Shown: positions 8,350 to 18,063, numbered from the stretch's first letter. The stretch: 64,000 nt of DNA from an uncultured Eubacterium sp. (GCA_900545725.1 URAI01000002.1:57935-121934), one strand, 5' to 3'. Program-made: numbers and translations. The notes: generated from the sequence alone by a model not told the origin.

Positions 8350-8387
8350 AGGAACGGTAATTGTGAAAGGATTACCGTTCCTTTTTT
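8350..8387 (+). terminator. Strong intrinsic terminator of the repeat-hairpin RNA
   Basis: AGGAACGGTAAT and ATTACCGTTCCT form a perfect 12-bp stem with a 9-nt loop, followed by TTTTTT. Confidence 0.9.
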
Positions 8388-8506
8388 GTTCTGTAATCAT
8401 ACTTTATATGAGAAATATAAGCTACGGGTCTGCGATTTTAAGATTCGTTCGCAAATGTTGCTGTGAGCAGTTGGTTATGATTATGTCTATATATGATAAA
8501 AAAAGA

Positions 8507-8535
8507 TTGTGAAAGCTGTAACTATATAGTATACT
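8507..8535 (+). promoter_or_regulatory. Sigma-A promoter for the amino-acid ABC transporter
   Basis: TTGTGA, 17-nt spacer, TATACT. It lies downstream of the preceding terminator, so the transporter is transcribed separately from the RNA. Confidence 0.75.
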
Positions 8536-8592
8536 TAAAGAGTTATTACGATAGCGTGATAAAGTAATAAAGGAAAGGTATGGAAAAAGATT

Positions 8593-10140
8593 TTGTCGAA
8601 GATATTTACCAGATTATATAATAAGGGAAATAACATAAAAAGAATGTTAATTATCCTTTTGATGCTTTCAATGGCAGCAGGAATATTTACTGCGTGTTCA
8701 TCATCAAAGAATACTGATAACAGTGGAAAGTTTACAGTTGGTTTTGATGCGGAATTTCCACCATATGGATATAAGGATGATAATGGAGAATATGTAGGCT
8801 TTGATCTGGATCTGGCGCAGGCGGTGTGTGATAAGAATGGCTGGACGCTGGTTAAGCAGCCAATTGACTGGGATTCTAAGGATATGGAGCTTAATTCCGG
8901 AACTATAGATTGTATATGGAATGGATTTACAATGACCGGAAGAGAGAAAGATTATACATGGTCATCAGCATATATAGATAATTCACAGGTTGTAATTGTA
9001 AAAAGCGATGCACAGATTAATAATTTATCAGACCTTGCGGGAAAGGTTGTGGCAGTACAATCAGATTCATCAGCTCTTGCAGCATTTACAGGAGAGGATG
9101 CCAGTGAGAGTAATATACAGCTTGCAAAAAGCTTTTCATCACTTCAGCAGGTAGGTGATTATAACAGTGCATTTATGAATCTTGAATCAGGCTCGGTAGA
9201 TGCGATATGCATGGATATCGGAGTAGCAGGTTATGAGCTTAAGGCAAGAGGCAATTCATTCAGAATGTTAAGTGAGCATGTTTCATCAGAAGAGTATGGA
9301 ATTGGTTTTAAGAAGGGCAATACTAAGCTAAGAGATCAGGTTCAGGAGACATTAAATGAGATGCTTGCCGATGGTACATTTATGGACATAGCTAAAAAAT
9401 GGAATGTAGATGAAAGCGTATGTCTTGGTCAGGAAGGCAAAGACAGTGTTATGAAAGCAGAAGGTGATTCAGATGGAAACGGAAGCCAGAATGGTTTTAC
9501 TGATATATTAGGACAGCTTTCAACAGGTATGATATCTACACTTGGCATATTTGTACTCACTCTTATATTTTCACTTCCATTAGGTCTTTTACTTACATTT
9601 ATAAGAATGTCTAAGTTGAAGGTGCTTCAGTGGATTGCAAAGATATACATATCAATAATGCGTGGTACACCACTGATGTTACAGCTTCTTGTTGTATTTT
9701 TTGGACCATATTATCTGTTTGGGGTATCTCTTTCATATTCGTACAGATTCTATGCTGTAATTATCGGATTTTCACTTAATTATGCTGCATATTTTGCAGA
9801 AATATATCGTGCAGGTATTGAAGGAGTGCCAAAAGGACAGTATGAAGCGGCAGATGTATTGGGTTACTCAAAGGCGCAGACATTTATAAAGATTATATTC
9901 CCACAGATGGTAAAGGCAGTGCTTCCACCTGTAACTAATGAGGTTATAACACTTGTTAAGGATACATCACTGGCATTTGCGCTGGCATATACAGAGATGT
10001 TTACACTTGCAAAACAGGTAGCGGCAACGCAGGCAAGTATTATGCCATTATTTGTGGCTGGATTATTTTATTATGTATTTAACTTTATTGTTGCATATAT
10101 AATGGAAAGACTTGAAAAGAAAATGCAGTATTACAGATAG
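8593..10140 (+). CDS. Polar amino acid ABC transporter, fused substrate-binding and permease protein
   Basis: 515 residues. A lipoprotein-type signal (hydrophobic run then FTAC, Cys at ~35) is followed by a family 3 solute-binding domain (~45-275: KFTVGFDAEFPPYGYKDDNGEYVGFDLDLAQAV, NGFTMTGREKDYTWSSAYI, KKGNTKLRDQV). A HisM/GlnP-type permease (~300-515) carries the EAA loop EIYRAGIEGVPKGQYEAADVLG. Such fusions tether the binding protein to its channel; glutamine, cystine or arginine-type substrates are typical, exact substrate unknown. TTG start at 8593 after AGGAAAGG; an ATG at 8644 is the alternative. Partner of the ATPase gene downstream. Confidence 0.9.
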   Translation: MSKIFTRLYNKGNNIKRMLIILLMLSMAAGIFTACSSSKNTDNSGKFTVGFDAEFPPYGYKDDNGEYVGFDLDLAQAVCDKNGWTLVKQPIDWDSKDMELNSGTIDCIWNGFTMTGREKDYTWSSAYIDNSQVVIVKSDAQINNLSDLAGKVVAVQSDSSALAAFTGEDASESNIQLAKSFSSLQQVGDYNSAFMNLESGSVDAICMDIGVAGYELKARGNSFRMLSEHVSSEEYGIGFKKGNTKLRDQVQETLNEMLADGTFMDIAKKWNVDESVCLGQEGKDSVMKAEGDSDGNGSQNGFTDILGQLSTGMISTLGIFVLTLIFSLPLGLLLTFIRMSKLKVLQWIAKIYISIMRGTPLMLQLLVVFFGPYYLFGVSLSYSYRFYAVIIGFSLNYAAYFAEIYRAGIEGVPKGQYEAADVLGYSKAQTFIKIIFPQMVKAVLPPVTNEVITLVKDTSLAFALAYTEMFTLAKQVAATQASIMPLFVAGLFYYVFNFIVAYIMERLEKKMQYYR

Positions 10141-10173
10141 TCTTTGATATCAGTTGGAAGAATATTTTGATAT

Positions 10174-10209
10174 GGCTAATTGTTTCAGCGCAAAATGATT
10201 AGCCTTTTA
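10174..10209 (+). terminator. Hairpin between permease and ATPase genes
   Basis: GGCTAAT (10174-10180) pairs with ATTAGCC (10198-10204), followed by TTTTATGG. It may attenuate rather than abolish readthrough into the ATPase gene. Confidence 0.6.
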
Positions 10210-10247
10210 TGGTAGAAGAAGAATTATTTTTGTAAAATTTTTTGCCA

Positions 10248-10284
10248 TTTCGCAACAGAGCTGTAGTAGAAATGAGGATTAATA
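10248..10284 (+). repeat. 37-nt dispersed leader element, copy A
   Basis: Starts TTTCGCAA and ends TAGAAATGAGGATTAATA, the latter supplying the SD and first base of the start codon of the ATPase gene. CATTTC/GAAATG can pair, with an inner ACAG/CTGT hairpin. 31 of 37 positions match copy B at 51311-51347. Confidence 0.6.
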
Positions 10285-11054
10285 TGAATAATACAAAACT
10301 ATTAGAAATGAAACATATAAAGAAAAGTTTTGGTAATACAGAAGTGCTTAAGGATATATCATTGGAGGTAGCCGAAGGAGAGGTTGTTGCAATTATTGGA
10401 CCCTCTGGCTCAGGTAAATCCACACTGCTTAGATGTGCGACACTTCTTGAAACTATGGATGGAGGAACTCTTAGCTATTGCGGCAGAAGTGCAACAGTTA
10501 ATAAAGAGGGTGAGACAACACAGTATGTTTCAAAGGATGAATTAAGAAGTCTTAAGAATAATTTTGGACTGGTATTTCAGAATTTTAATCTTTTTCCACA
10601 TTATTCGGTTATGAAAAATGTTACTGATGCACCTGTCCATGTACAGAAAAGAGATAAAAAGGAAGTATATGAAGAAGCTGGGAGTCTGTTAGAAAAGGTT
10701 GGTCTGGCTGATAAGGCAGATAGTTATCCATGCCAGTTATCGGGGGGCCAGCAGCAGCGGGTGGCAATTGCAAGAGCACTTGCGATGAATCCTAAGATGT
10801 TGTTTTTTGACGAGCCTACGTCAGCCTTAGATCCTGAGATTACCGCAGGAATACTTAAAGTTCTTCGTGAGCTTGCAGATGAGAAGATGACTATGGTTAT
10901 AGTTACACATGAGATAGACTTTGCAAGGAAGGTTGCCGACAGAGTTATATTTATGGATGGCGGTGTTATTGTTGAACAGGGCAGACCGGAGGATGTAATT
11001 GATAATCCTGATAATGAAAGAACAAAAGTTTTCTTGCAAAAGTTAGCAGATTAG
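10284..11054 (+). CDS. Polar amino acid ABC transporter ATP-binding protein
   Basis: 256 residues from ATG 10284, chosen for GAGG 7 nt upstream. Walker A GPSGSGKSTLLRC, Q-loop VFQNFNLFPH, signature LSGGQQQRVAIARAL, Walker B MLFFDEPTSALDPE and H-loop VTHE are all intact. GlnQ/HisP-type length and motifs make it the energising subunit for the fused binding-protein/permease upstream. A hairpin separates the two genes. Confidence 0.93.
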   Translation: MNNTKLLEMKHIKKSFGNTEVLKDISLEVAEGEVVAIIGPSGSGKSTLLRCATLLETMDGGTLSYCGRSATVNKEGETTQYVSKDELRSLKNNFGLVFQNFNLFPHYSVMKNVTDAPVHVQKRDKKEVYEEAGSLLEKVGLADKADSYPCQLSGGQQQRVAIARALAMNPKMLFFDEPTSALDPEITAGILKVLRELADEKMTMVIVTHEIDFARKVADRVIFMDGGVIVEQGRPEDVIDNPDNERTKVFLQKLAD

Positions 11055-11180
11055 GTTATAAATAATGAGGATTAACAATATGCAGACAAGAGGTCTGCCA
11101 TGTATTAATTAGTCCATAATCAAAATTATAATATACCGGATTATATTTTATGATAATCAATCAGTGATATAAGGAGAATT

Positions 11181-12014
11181 ATGTTTAGAAGAGATTTAAA
11201 AAGAATAGCGGTTATGGCATGCGTTGTATCATCTATGGCAGCGATGACAGCTTGTACAAATAAAGATAATAAAGATTCAGCTAAAGTCAATGCTGATGTG
11301 GCAGCAATACAGACAGGAGAGGTTATAAATAGCAGTCAGAATAGTACGGATAGCGGTAATACACAGACAACTGCCGCTAATACTGTAACTACATCTGATA
11401 ATAAGAATAACGGACAGACAGAAGCTTCACGGACAGCTAATGCATCGGCAGATCAGAATGTAACAAGTAAGGGATATAAGATTGAGGTTATAGATGGTGC
11501 TACATATATAGAGGGACTTCTTATTGCTAATAAGACATATGCACTTCCATCGACTTATAATCCGGGGGATCTTATAGATGAAGTAAAGACTGCATTTAAT
11601 AAGATGCAACAGGATGCTAAGAAAGAAGGGCTTAATATATATATATCATCGGGTTTCAGATCGTATGATACACAGGTATCTGTATATAACAGATATGTAA
11701 GACAGGATGGACAGGCACTCGCAGATACATACTCATCAAGACCGGGACATTCAGAGCATCAGACAGGTCTTTGTTTTGACCTTAATTCAATAGATGATTC
11801 ATTCGGATATACACCAGAGAGTGCCTGGGTAGATAAGCATGCACACGAATATGGATTTATTGTAAGATTTCCAAATGGAAAGGATGCTGCAACAGGATAT
11901 CAGTATGAGCCATGGCATTTAAGATATGTAGGCAATGAATGGGCAGAGAAGATATATAATTCAGGACTTTCATTAGAAGAATTTTTTGGAATTACTTCAC
12001 AATATGCAGATTAA
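11181..12014 (+). CDS. VanY-type D-Ala-D-Ala carboxypeptidase lipoprotein (M15B)
   Basis: 277 residues. A Lys/Arg start, hydrophobic run and MTACTN lipobox predict a lipoprotein, followed by a ~70-residue Ser/Thr/Asn-rich linker. The catalytic domain has the M15 zinc motifs HSEHQTGLCFDLNS (SxHxxGxAxD type, with Cys at the usual Ala place) and EPWHLRYVG (Glu plus zinc His). YISSGFRSYDTQVSVYNRYV is the conserved upstream strand. It would trim stem-peptide D-Ala outside the membrane. No van regulatory genes are nearby, so resistance is not implied. SD AAGGAG. Confidence 0.9.
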   Translation: MFRRDLKRIAVMACVVSSMAAMTACTNKDNKDSAKVNADVAAIQTGEVINSSQNSTDSGNTQTTAANTVTTSDNKNNGQTEASRTANASADQNVTSKGYKIEVIDGATYIEGLLIANKTYALPSTYNPGDLIDEVKTAFNKMQQDAKKEGLNIYISSGFRSYDTQVSVYNRYVRQDGQALADTYSSRPGHSEHQTGLCFDLNSIDDSFGYTPESAWVDKHAHEYGFIVRFPNGKDAATGYQYEPWHLRYVGNEWAEKIYNSGLSLEEFFGITSQYAD

Positions 12015-12077
12015 TATACAGAGAGGAATGGGCTATACCGGACTGAGATATATAGAAATTAATAGGTGGTTTAATAA

Positions 12078-13202
12078 GTGGATATAGAAGATAATATTAA
12101 CAGCAGTCAATATAAGAAAGATAGTAAAAAAATATATGATAAAAAATCAGATGAAGAAAAGATAAATGGTGGTCATAATAGAAAAATAAAAAATAATAAG
12201 AAAAGTAACAGGAGCAGGCTGATAAAAAGAATAGCATTAAGTATCTTTACAGCATTATTTGTAATCGTGCTTGGATTGCTCGGAGTTATATATATTCTTG
12301 AATTCGGACCATCAAATACAGCAAGGAATCTATTTGTCAATTCTGCGATGGAATCAAGCGCTGGTAAGTTTATGGCAACGATGTTTTTATCAGATGAGAA
12401 GATTGCACAGATACGAAAAGATAATTCTGTAGTTGCATCTGATGATATAACAGATACTTCTTTGATTAATATTGGCACAAATGAGACTGATACTGCCGAC
12501 GGTGATGATAATGATGAGGACGGAATACAGATTATTGACATTTCCAATGATACATATAAAGGAAAGATGATGATTATAAAGGATCCTTCACGTGTTACTG
12601 TAGGTATAAGTGGACAATATGGTGCTTCATATAGTGGAAAGACGGTAATGGATATGGCGATGAACTATGATGCCGTTGCAGCAGTTAATGGTGGCGGATT
12701 TGAGGACAATAACGGAGTTGGTAATGGTGGAACTCCTATAGGACTTGTCATATCAGATGGAGAGCTTAAGTATGGAAGTGCAGGTTCTTCTTATGAGGTT
12801 ATAGGCTTTGATAATAATAATAATCTTGTTGTGGGTAAAATGACAGCATCAGAGGCATTAAGCAGAGGTGTAAGGGATGCGTTGAGCTTTGGACCGATTC
12901 TTATAGTTAATGGGCAGGCGTCACAGGTCAATGGTTCTGGAAGTGGTCTTAATCCGAGAACAGCAATAGGACAGAGAGCAGACGGAGCTATTCTTTTGCT
13001 TGTTATAGATGGAAGGCAGGTCAACAGTCTTGGGGCATCATATGCAGATGTAATAGATGTTATGCTTGAGTACGGAGCTGTTAATGCAGCTAATCTTGAT
13101 GGTGGTTCTTCATCGCTTATGTATTATAAGGGAGAGTATATTAATAGCTGTGCTTCTTTATATGGACCAAGGAATATGCCTACATCAATAATTGTAAGAT
13201 AA
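12078..13202 (+). CDS. Membrane-anchored phosphodiester glycosidase (NAGPA/DUF2233 domain)
   Basis: 374 residues. The first ~50 are very charged (Lys, Asn, Asp) and cytoplasmic, then one TM helix (~50-72), then an outside NAGPA domain. KTVMDMAMNYDAVAAVNGGGFEDNNGVGNGGTPIGLVISDG, GPILIVNGQ, NPRTAIGQRADGAILLLVIDGR and NAANLDGGSSSLMYYKGEYIN are family landmarks. Homologues cleave GlcNAc-1-phosphodiesters; in bacteria wall or teichoic glycans are likely targets (inference). GTG start with AGGTGG 8-9 nt upstream. It forms a 3-gene set with the VanY gene before and the unknown protein after. Confidence 0.87.
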   Translation: MDIEDNINSSQYKKDSKKIYDKKSDEEKINGGHNRKIKNNKKSNRSRLIKRIALSIFTALFVIVLGLLGVIYILEFGPSNTARNLFVNSAMESSAGKFMATMFLSDEKIAQIRKDNSVVASDDITDTSLINIGTNETDTADGDDNDEDGIQIIDISNDTYKGKMMIIKDPSRVTVGISGQYGASYSGKTVMDMAMNYDAVAAVNGGGFEDNNGVGNGGTPIGLVISDGELKYGSAGSSYEVIGFDNNNNLVVGKMTASEALSRGVRDALSFGPILIVNGQASQVNGSGSGLNPRTAIGQRADGAILLLVIDGRQVNSLGASYADVIDVMLEYGAVNAANLDGGSSSLMYYKGEYINSCASLYGPRNMPTSIIVR

Positions 13203-13240
13203 TTATGGATTAAGATATTTATTAAAAAGAGGTATATATA

Positions 13241-14344
13241 ATGAGTAACAGAAAAAGAAACAAGACATCGCTGTTTATAAAGATATATCTTGGAGTAACA
13301 ATTGCAGCTTTAGCAGTAATTGCAGTGATATGGGGCGTTTTATGGAGCTTTCTTAAGGCATATGAAGCCTCACAGCCGCAGTATAAGATTGAACAGATAG
13401 TAGATGCATTAAATAATGGACAGGCGGATGAATATACAGATTATATACATTATCAGGTGAATAGATTAGAAGATGATAATACATACAAAAAATATATAAC
13501 TGATAAATTAGGTTCAGGCAATATTGAATATACAAGAAAGTCAGGTGAATATTCAAAAGATACACCGGTATACCAGTTAAAAGATGGAAATAATCCTGTA
13601 GGCGTTGTATATTTAAAAAAGTCAGATACAAAAGCAAAGTTTAATACGCCTATATGGGAGATTGACAGAATTGATAATGTAATAGGCCAGACAAAAGATT
13701 ATACAGTTACTGTTCCAAAAGGAACAGTAATATCGGTTAATGGAATTGACCTTGATGAAACTTATATCATTGAAGATAATGCTGAATGTAAGAATCTTGG
13801 TAATGTTACAAAATATATAACAGCACCTAAGATGACTGTATATCAGCTTACAGGACTTGCTGCACAGCCTGATATAAAGGCAATTGGACCGGTATATAAC
13901 AGTGAACTTAGTGTTGAATCAGAGGATAACGGACAGATTGTGTATGGGTTTGAGAGTACAGATAGTCTTAAGACAGAACAACAGGATAGAATAATAACAA
14001 TAACTAAGACTTATGGTAACTATGTAACTAATGATGTGGGTTATAGCGCATTATCTCCATATATATTACCAGGCTCATATGCTACATCATATCTTAAGAA
14101 TATAGCTAAGACTAATATATGGACAGCATCACATTCAGCCAATGATTTTGATGATCTGACTGTATATAATTATCAGATATATACAGATACGTGTTTTTCA
14201 TGTGAAGTAAAGTTTAATCTTGTAATTCATACTTGGTCACAGGATTTTACATATCCGACACATATAAAATATGTATTTATCAAGTCAGGCAATGCGTGGT
14301 ATGTGGCTGATATATCACTTAAAAGTGATAATGGACATGATTAA
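13241..14344 (+). CDS. Membrane-anchored protein of unknown function
   Basis: 367 residues. Short basic N-terminus, one TM helix (~11-35), then a large extracytoplasmic region with no motif I recognise. Residues ~50-160 have a cystatin/NTF2-like look (IVDALNNGQADEYTDYIHYQVNRLEDD, repeated again near 240-345 ending VKYVFIKSGNAWYVADISLKS), suggesting two related halves. SD AAGAGG. Located 38 nt after the glycosidase gene and likely cotranscribed; a surface role with it is plausible. Confidence 0.75.
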   Translation: MSNRKRNKTSLFIKIYLGVTIAALAVIAVIWGVLWSFLKAYEASQPQYKIEQIVDALNNGQADEYTDYIHYQVNRLEDDNTYKKYITDKLGSGNIEYTRKSGEYSKDTPVYQLKDGNNPVGVVYLKKSDTKAKFNTPIWEIDRIDNVIGQTKDYTVTVPKGTVISVNGIDLDETYIIEDNAECKNLGNVTKYITAPKMTVYQLTGLAAQPDIKAIGPVYNSELSVESEDNGQIVYGFESTDSLKTEQQDRIITITKTYGNYVTNDVGYSALSPYILPGSYATSYLKNIAKTNIWTASHSANDFDDLTVYNYQIYTDTCFSCEVKFNLVIHTWSQDFTYPTHIKYVFIKSGNAWYVADISLKSDNGHD

Positions 14345-14417
14345 TAGATGTATACGCTATATAGATTTATAAAATATATAGTAGTGTATTGACATTTTAT
14401 TATATCGTAAATAGTAA

Positions 14418-14512
14418 AAAGATGCTGCATTAAGTAGTGAATTATATAGAATATAAAATCAATTATTAAAGAATGTATTCTATATAAAACTGCTTAATGC
14501 AGCATCTTTTAT
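14418..14512. terminator. Bidirectional terminator between convergent genes
   Basis: AAGATGCTGCATTAAGTAG (left) pairs with CTGCTTAATGCAGCATCTT (right), and TTTT/AAAA flanks make it functional on both strands. A second AGAATA/TATTCT pair lies inside. Confidence 0.9.
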
Positions 14513-14564
14513 AATATATAAGTCATAATTATAATGCCTGTAGATATGCTCTCATAAAGAATTA

Positions 14565-16679
14565 TCAGAAAGTATTCTGCTTATGATTCTGCATATATTC
14601 TTCTATATATTGCATAATCTTCTTGTTATCATCAGGCATCTGGCATCCTACGATATATGAACCCTCGTTGTTAGAGCTTCTTATAATACGGCCTTCAATA
14701 ACTGTGCCTTCTGTTGGAGCGAAGTTCTTAATATCAAGCTGTACGGTCTGCCCTTTACTGTCTGCAAAGAAATTATCATTTGATATAAATGCGAAGCCGT
14801 TAGCACTGATATTATCAAGATGACCATTAAATGTCCTGTCAACGCCTTTAATAGTAATAGTACATGGATTAGAAAGTGTCATACGAGGATATTTTCTTCT
14901 GTTAAGAATTGTTGGCTTAGTACTGACACTGATAGCAAAATCCTGCGAACCATGTGTTGTATCATGCTTAATAACAGCTTCATCCCAGCAGTATAATACA
15001 GTTCCAACAATGAACTGGAGCTTGCATGTGGCACTCTTTTGAATATCAGGAACATTAGAAAATCTTATAATAAGATTTTCGCCTGACAGATTTACAAGAG
15101 AACCATGATAATCCTGTTTTTCTCCATTGATATCGAGAGTGGCTGTAACACTTGTTCCAGGTACAATATCAGAGATTCCCATAAATCCGCCTATACCAAG
15201 TTCATGCATCAGGGATTCTATAATACTTTCTATGTTATTAATATTAACAGAGCTTTCATCATATTTGCTTACCATCTTTTTGCTTATGTCATCAGATGTA
15301 TCAATACATGTGGTCATTGTATCAACAATACCTGATACTTGTTCCATATTGGAAACAAGCTGTTTATTAGAAGATTCAACTTCCTTGATGGCAGTATCAA
15401 TAATTTCAATATGCTGTTTTAATTCACCTGAATCATCGGTAATCTTACTCACATTGATACCTGTCTGTGTGACTTTATCAAGTGTAACCTGTATGAGCTG
15501 TAATTCCTGTTCAATAGAGGCAGTCATTTTATCGGAAATGGTCTGTAACCGTGCAAGTGCTTCCCGTATCTGACCGGATGATTCCTGGGTTTCTGTACTT
15601 AATGTACGAATCTGTTCAGCAACAACAGCAAAGCCTCTGCCGGCATCACCGGCTCTTGCGGCTTCAATAGAGGCATTTAACGCAAGAAGATTGGTCTGGC
15701 TTGAAATGCTGTCAATTGTTCCGGTCTCTTCTTTAACAGTTTCAAATTCTTTCTTAAATTCATGCAGTATATCATCGACCTCAGTTGAGATATCAGACAT
15801 GGAATTAGCTGTAGTTACGAGACTTTCAAGTTCTTTTGAGCTTGTTGTTGCATGTCCAAGCGATTCTGTTGTAAGGTCAACCATATTATTAATAAGAGAT
15901 ACAACATTCTGAACCTGTGAATTAATATCGGTTGTCATATCCATTGAAGACATTGTGTGTGTCTGTAACTGTGAGCTGTTATCCGTAAGCATATTCATAT
16001 CTGCTACAACTTCATCAGAACCGTGTTTATTTTCAGAAGCAAGTTCACGGACAACTGTAATACCCTCCATAATGGAATTACTTGCTGTCTTAACTTTTTC
16101 AACGGTAGTTACGACACGTTTTAAGTCGGCTTTAATACTTGCTGTAAGGGCACCATCAGCTTCCGTAAGATGTTTGATTGATAATACATAACATATATAA
16201 CAAAGAAGAATACATGATATCTGAAGCTGGTAATTCTTCATATCAGATGCAGATGTGGCATGTAATATAAATATATGGTATACAATACTGATACCGATAC
16301 TGAAGGTATTGGCAATACCATAATAAACCATAAATTTTTTATTCTTATATATAACAAAAAGGCTTGTTACAGGAAGAATGTATGTAAAAGCTATAGGAGA
16401 TTCTGTAGTACATATTACAAATGTATAGAATATGCCATAACCTATAGCAATTATAAATTTATATATGTCCGTTGAACGTCCTTTAATCCGTAATGCAATG
16501 TCCCCTATAAAAAAAGGAACCCAGCATAATACAAGAAAAATAATATAATGTGATACAGGATATAATCCATTCGAAGTATCAGTGCCGTAATTAGCTGATA
16601 AAAGTATTGCAAAAGCCAGCCATATTCTACGGGCTTTTATATTGGCTTTCTCTTTGAAAGTGTTTTCGTCGTAGTTCAT
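14565..16679 (-). CDS. Chemoreceptor (MCP) fused to a C-terminal PilZ c-di-GMP domain
   Basis: 704 residues. About six TM helices fill residues ~18-170 with only short loops, so there is no classic extracellular sensor. Residues ~190-480 form the MCP signalling coiled coil with its conserved tip ([20 protein letters not shown]). The C-terminal ~200 residues hold a YcgR-like N-domain ([20 protein letters not shown]) and a PilZ domain with both c-di-GMP motifs: RRKYPR (RxxxR) and DNISANG ([D/N]xSxxG). It should couple CheA signalling or its own clustering to c-di-GMP. AAAAGGAG lies before the ATG. Its upstream neighbour on the same strand is an esterase. Confidence 0.9.
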   Translation of the reverse strand: MNYDENTFKEKANIKARRIWLAFAILLSANYGTDTSNGLYPVSHYIIFLVLCWVPFFIGDIALRIKGRSTDIYKFIIAIGYGIFYTFVICTTESPIAFTYILPVTSLFVIYKNKKFMVYYGIANTFSIGISIVYHIFILHATSASDMKNYQLQISCILLCYICYVLSIKHLTEADGALTASIKADLKRVVTTVEKVKTASNSIMEGITVVRELASENKHGSDEVVADMNMLTDNSSQLQTHTMSSMDMTTDINSQVQNVVSLINNMVDLTTESLGHATTSSKELESLVTTANSMSDISTEVDDILHEFKKEFETVKEETGTIDSISSQTNLLALNASIEAARAGDAGRGFAVVAEQIRTLSTETQESSGQIREALARLQTISDKMTASIEQELQLIQVTLDKVTQTGINVSKITDDSGELKQHIEIIDTAIKEVESSNKQLVSNMEQVSGIVDTMTTCIDTSDDISKKMVSKYDESSVNINNIESIIESLMHELGIGGFMGISDIVPGTSVTATLDINGEKQDYHGSLVNLSGENLIIRFSNVPDIQKSATCKLQFIVGTVLYCWDEAVIKHDTTHGSQDFAISVSTKPTILNRRKYPRMTLSNPCTITIKGVDRTFNGHLDNISANGFAFISNDNFFADSKGQTVQLDIKNFAPTEGTVIEGRIIRSSNNEGSYIVGCQMPDDNKKIMQYIEEYMQNHKQNTF

Positions 16680-16760
16680 AGTCAGTCTCCTTTTTCTGAG
16701 CAGATTATTAAATAAAAATCTGTTCAGTATTATCTTTACATTAGTATAGTTCTTTCGAAA

Positions 16761-17657
16761 TTAGCAGCTGTATTGCTTAAAGAAAGTAATCATTGCCCGT
16801 ATGGTCTTTGTACTTTCCGGTAAAAATGGCTCAAATACACTGAATGCATGTGTAAGAGATGATTTTTTAGGAAAGTTTATAAGCTTATGACAGGCATTAT
16901 GTTTCTTTAATGCCATAGCAAAATCAGTGGTATAGCGTCTAAGATTATCATTACGGCTTGTTACCATAAACACGGGTGGAAGATACTCTGTAATATCAGA
17001 ACATTCAGGATTGATATATGGAGCAAATGCTTCTTTTTTATAATGTCTGCCATAAAGATACTTAGGAAGAAATAAACCAATCTTATCAAAACGGTTAGTA
17101 TAAAACATACCGCTTATAAAGCCTATTGCATTAAGCTTAATTGAAGCAGGTTTAATACCTGCGGCATTGGCAAGCTTATTATTATGTATCATGGCAGAAG
17201 CATATGTAAGAAGACATGCGCCGCCACTATCCGCACAGGCATATATATTATCTGTATCTCCATAATCATCAGCAATACGTTGCTTTATATAGTCCATTGC
17301 CATAAATACATCGCTGAGCTGGTCGAAAAATGAACAGTCAGGTACAAGTCGGTATTCAATGCTATATACCATATATCCGGTTTTACAGAGTCTGGCACAA
17401 AAGAACCGGTTAAATTCCTTACTGCCCATTAAAAGACCGCCTCCGTGTATATTAATGATTACCGGAAGAACCTCAGATTTCCTGTCTGCCGGACGGAATA
17501 TATCAAGTCGGTGAGCCGGAAGATGGTCATCTGAATAATATATATCTTTTATTTCATCTACGTTTTCTGGAAATGGAAGTTCTTTATCCCTTTGTTTTGT
17601 AGAAGCTTCGAAGTCCATTCGTTGTTTATAAAATATTTTTTTAATAGGGTCAGCCAT
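16761..17657 (-). CDS. Alpha/beta hydrolase, HSL/acetyl-esterase type
   Basis: 298 residues. The oxyanion-hole motif NIHGGGLLMG and nucleophile elbow CADSGGACLL identify the hormone-sensitive-lipase/acetylhydrolase family; Asp near FMVTSRNDNLR and His in SLTHAFSVF complete the triad. Cytosolic, no signal peptide. Substrates are short acyl or acetyl esters, not further predictable. The 400-nt gap upstream holds no other gene on this strand. Confidence 0.88.
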   Translation of the reverse strand: MADPIKKIFYKQRMDFEASTKQRDKELPFPENVDEIKDIYYSDDHLPAHRLDIFRPADRKSEVLPVIINIHGGGLLMGSKEFNRFFCARLCKTGYMVYSIEYRLVPDCSFFDQLSDVFMAMDYIKQRIADDYGDTDNIYACADSGGACLLTYASAMIHNNKLANAAGIKPASIKLNAIGFISGMFYTNRFDKIGLFLPKYLYGRHYKKEAFAPYINPECSDITEYLPPVFMVTSRNDNLRRYTTDFAMALKKHNACHKLINFPKKSSLTHAFSVFEPFLPESTKTIRAMITFFKQYSC

Positions 17658-17910
17658 ATAATAATCTCCATTTTCTATAAAATATGAACATTATGTCTAA
17701 CTTATTGTAAGCTAATTTTACTAAGTTTTCAAGCATATATGTGACTAGAGTAATATATTTTTATTGTGTTAATGTTTATTTTCATTCAGAAGTTATAAGG
17801 GATTGTTTCTATATTATTTAAAGATTAAAGACAAATCATTCCGTATTAAAGGTTGTAGATGAATAATTATAGTTTTTTTATCAATAACATTGTTTTTACC
17901 GTAATCAATA

Positions 17911-17939
17911 TTGACAAAATTTAGTTATAATAATATATT
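17911..17939 (+). promoter_or_regulatory. Sigma-A promoter for the copper-chaperone-like gene
   Basis: Perfect TTGACA, 17-nt spacer, TATATT. The CsoR-like palindrome begins 4 nt after the -10, over the expected start site. Confidence 0.8.
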
Positions 17940-17943
17940 GACG

Positions 17944-17964
17944 ATATACCCTGCGGGGGTATAT
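17944..17964 (+). promoter_or_regulatory. CsoR-type copper operator
   Basis: Perfect 8-bp inverted repeat ATATACCC ... GGGTATAT around TGCGG. It contains the TACCC(n)GGGGTA core known from CsoR/RcnR-family operators at copper-responsive promoters. GC-rich core in very AT-rich surroundings. Position over the start site fits Cu(I)-relieved repression of the downstream gene. Confidence 0.8.
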
Positions 17965-18063
17965 TGATAAATACTAATGCTATATGTCAGGCATTAGAAA
18001 ATATCTGAGCAATGAAGATTAGCAAGAATGAATCCTGAATTTTAAGAATGGAGAGTGTGAGTT

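Larger units (their letters stand above)
7883..8387 (+). ncRNA. Candidate ~500-nt RNA carrying six covarying GNRA hairpins
   Basis: A self-contained transcription unit with a consensus promoter 5' and a perfect 12-bp stem terminator plus T6 3'. Between them there is no conventional CDS, only six copies of an 18-nt hairpin. Each copy folds as a 4-bp helix, a 2-bp helix capped by a GAGA (GNRA) tetraloop, and an unpaired UU on the 3' side. Paired positions change together between copies, while loop and bulge never change. Each hairpin is preceded by purine-rich sequence, several containing AGGA. I recognise no Rfam family. A CsrB-like sponge for an RNA-binding protein or for ribosomes is one model. 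Very short reading frames starting inside each hairpin are the main alternative. Confidence 0.7.

Noticed and set aside
11181..12014. Vancomycin-resistance vanY locus
   Set aside because: The catalytic motifs fit M15B peptidases generally, but no vanHAX or VanRS genes are adjacent, so this is a housekeeping wall peptidase.
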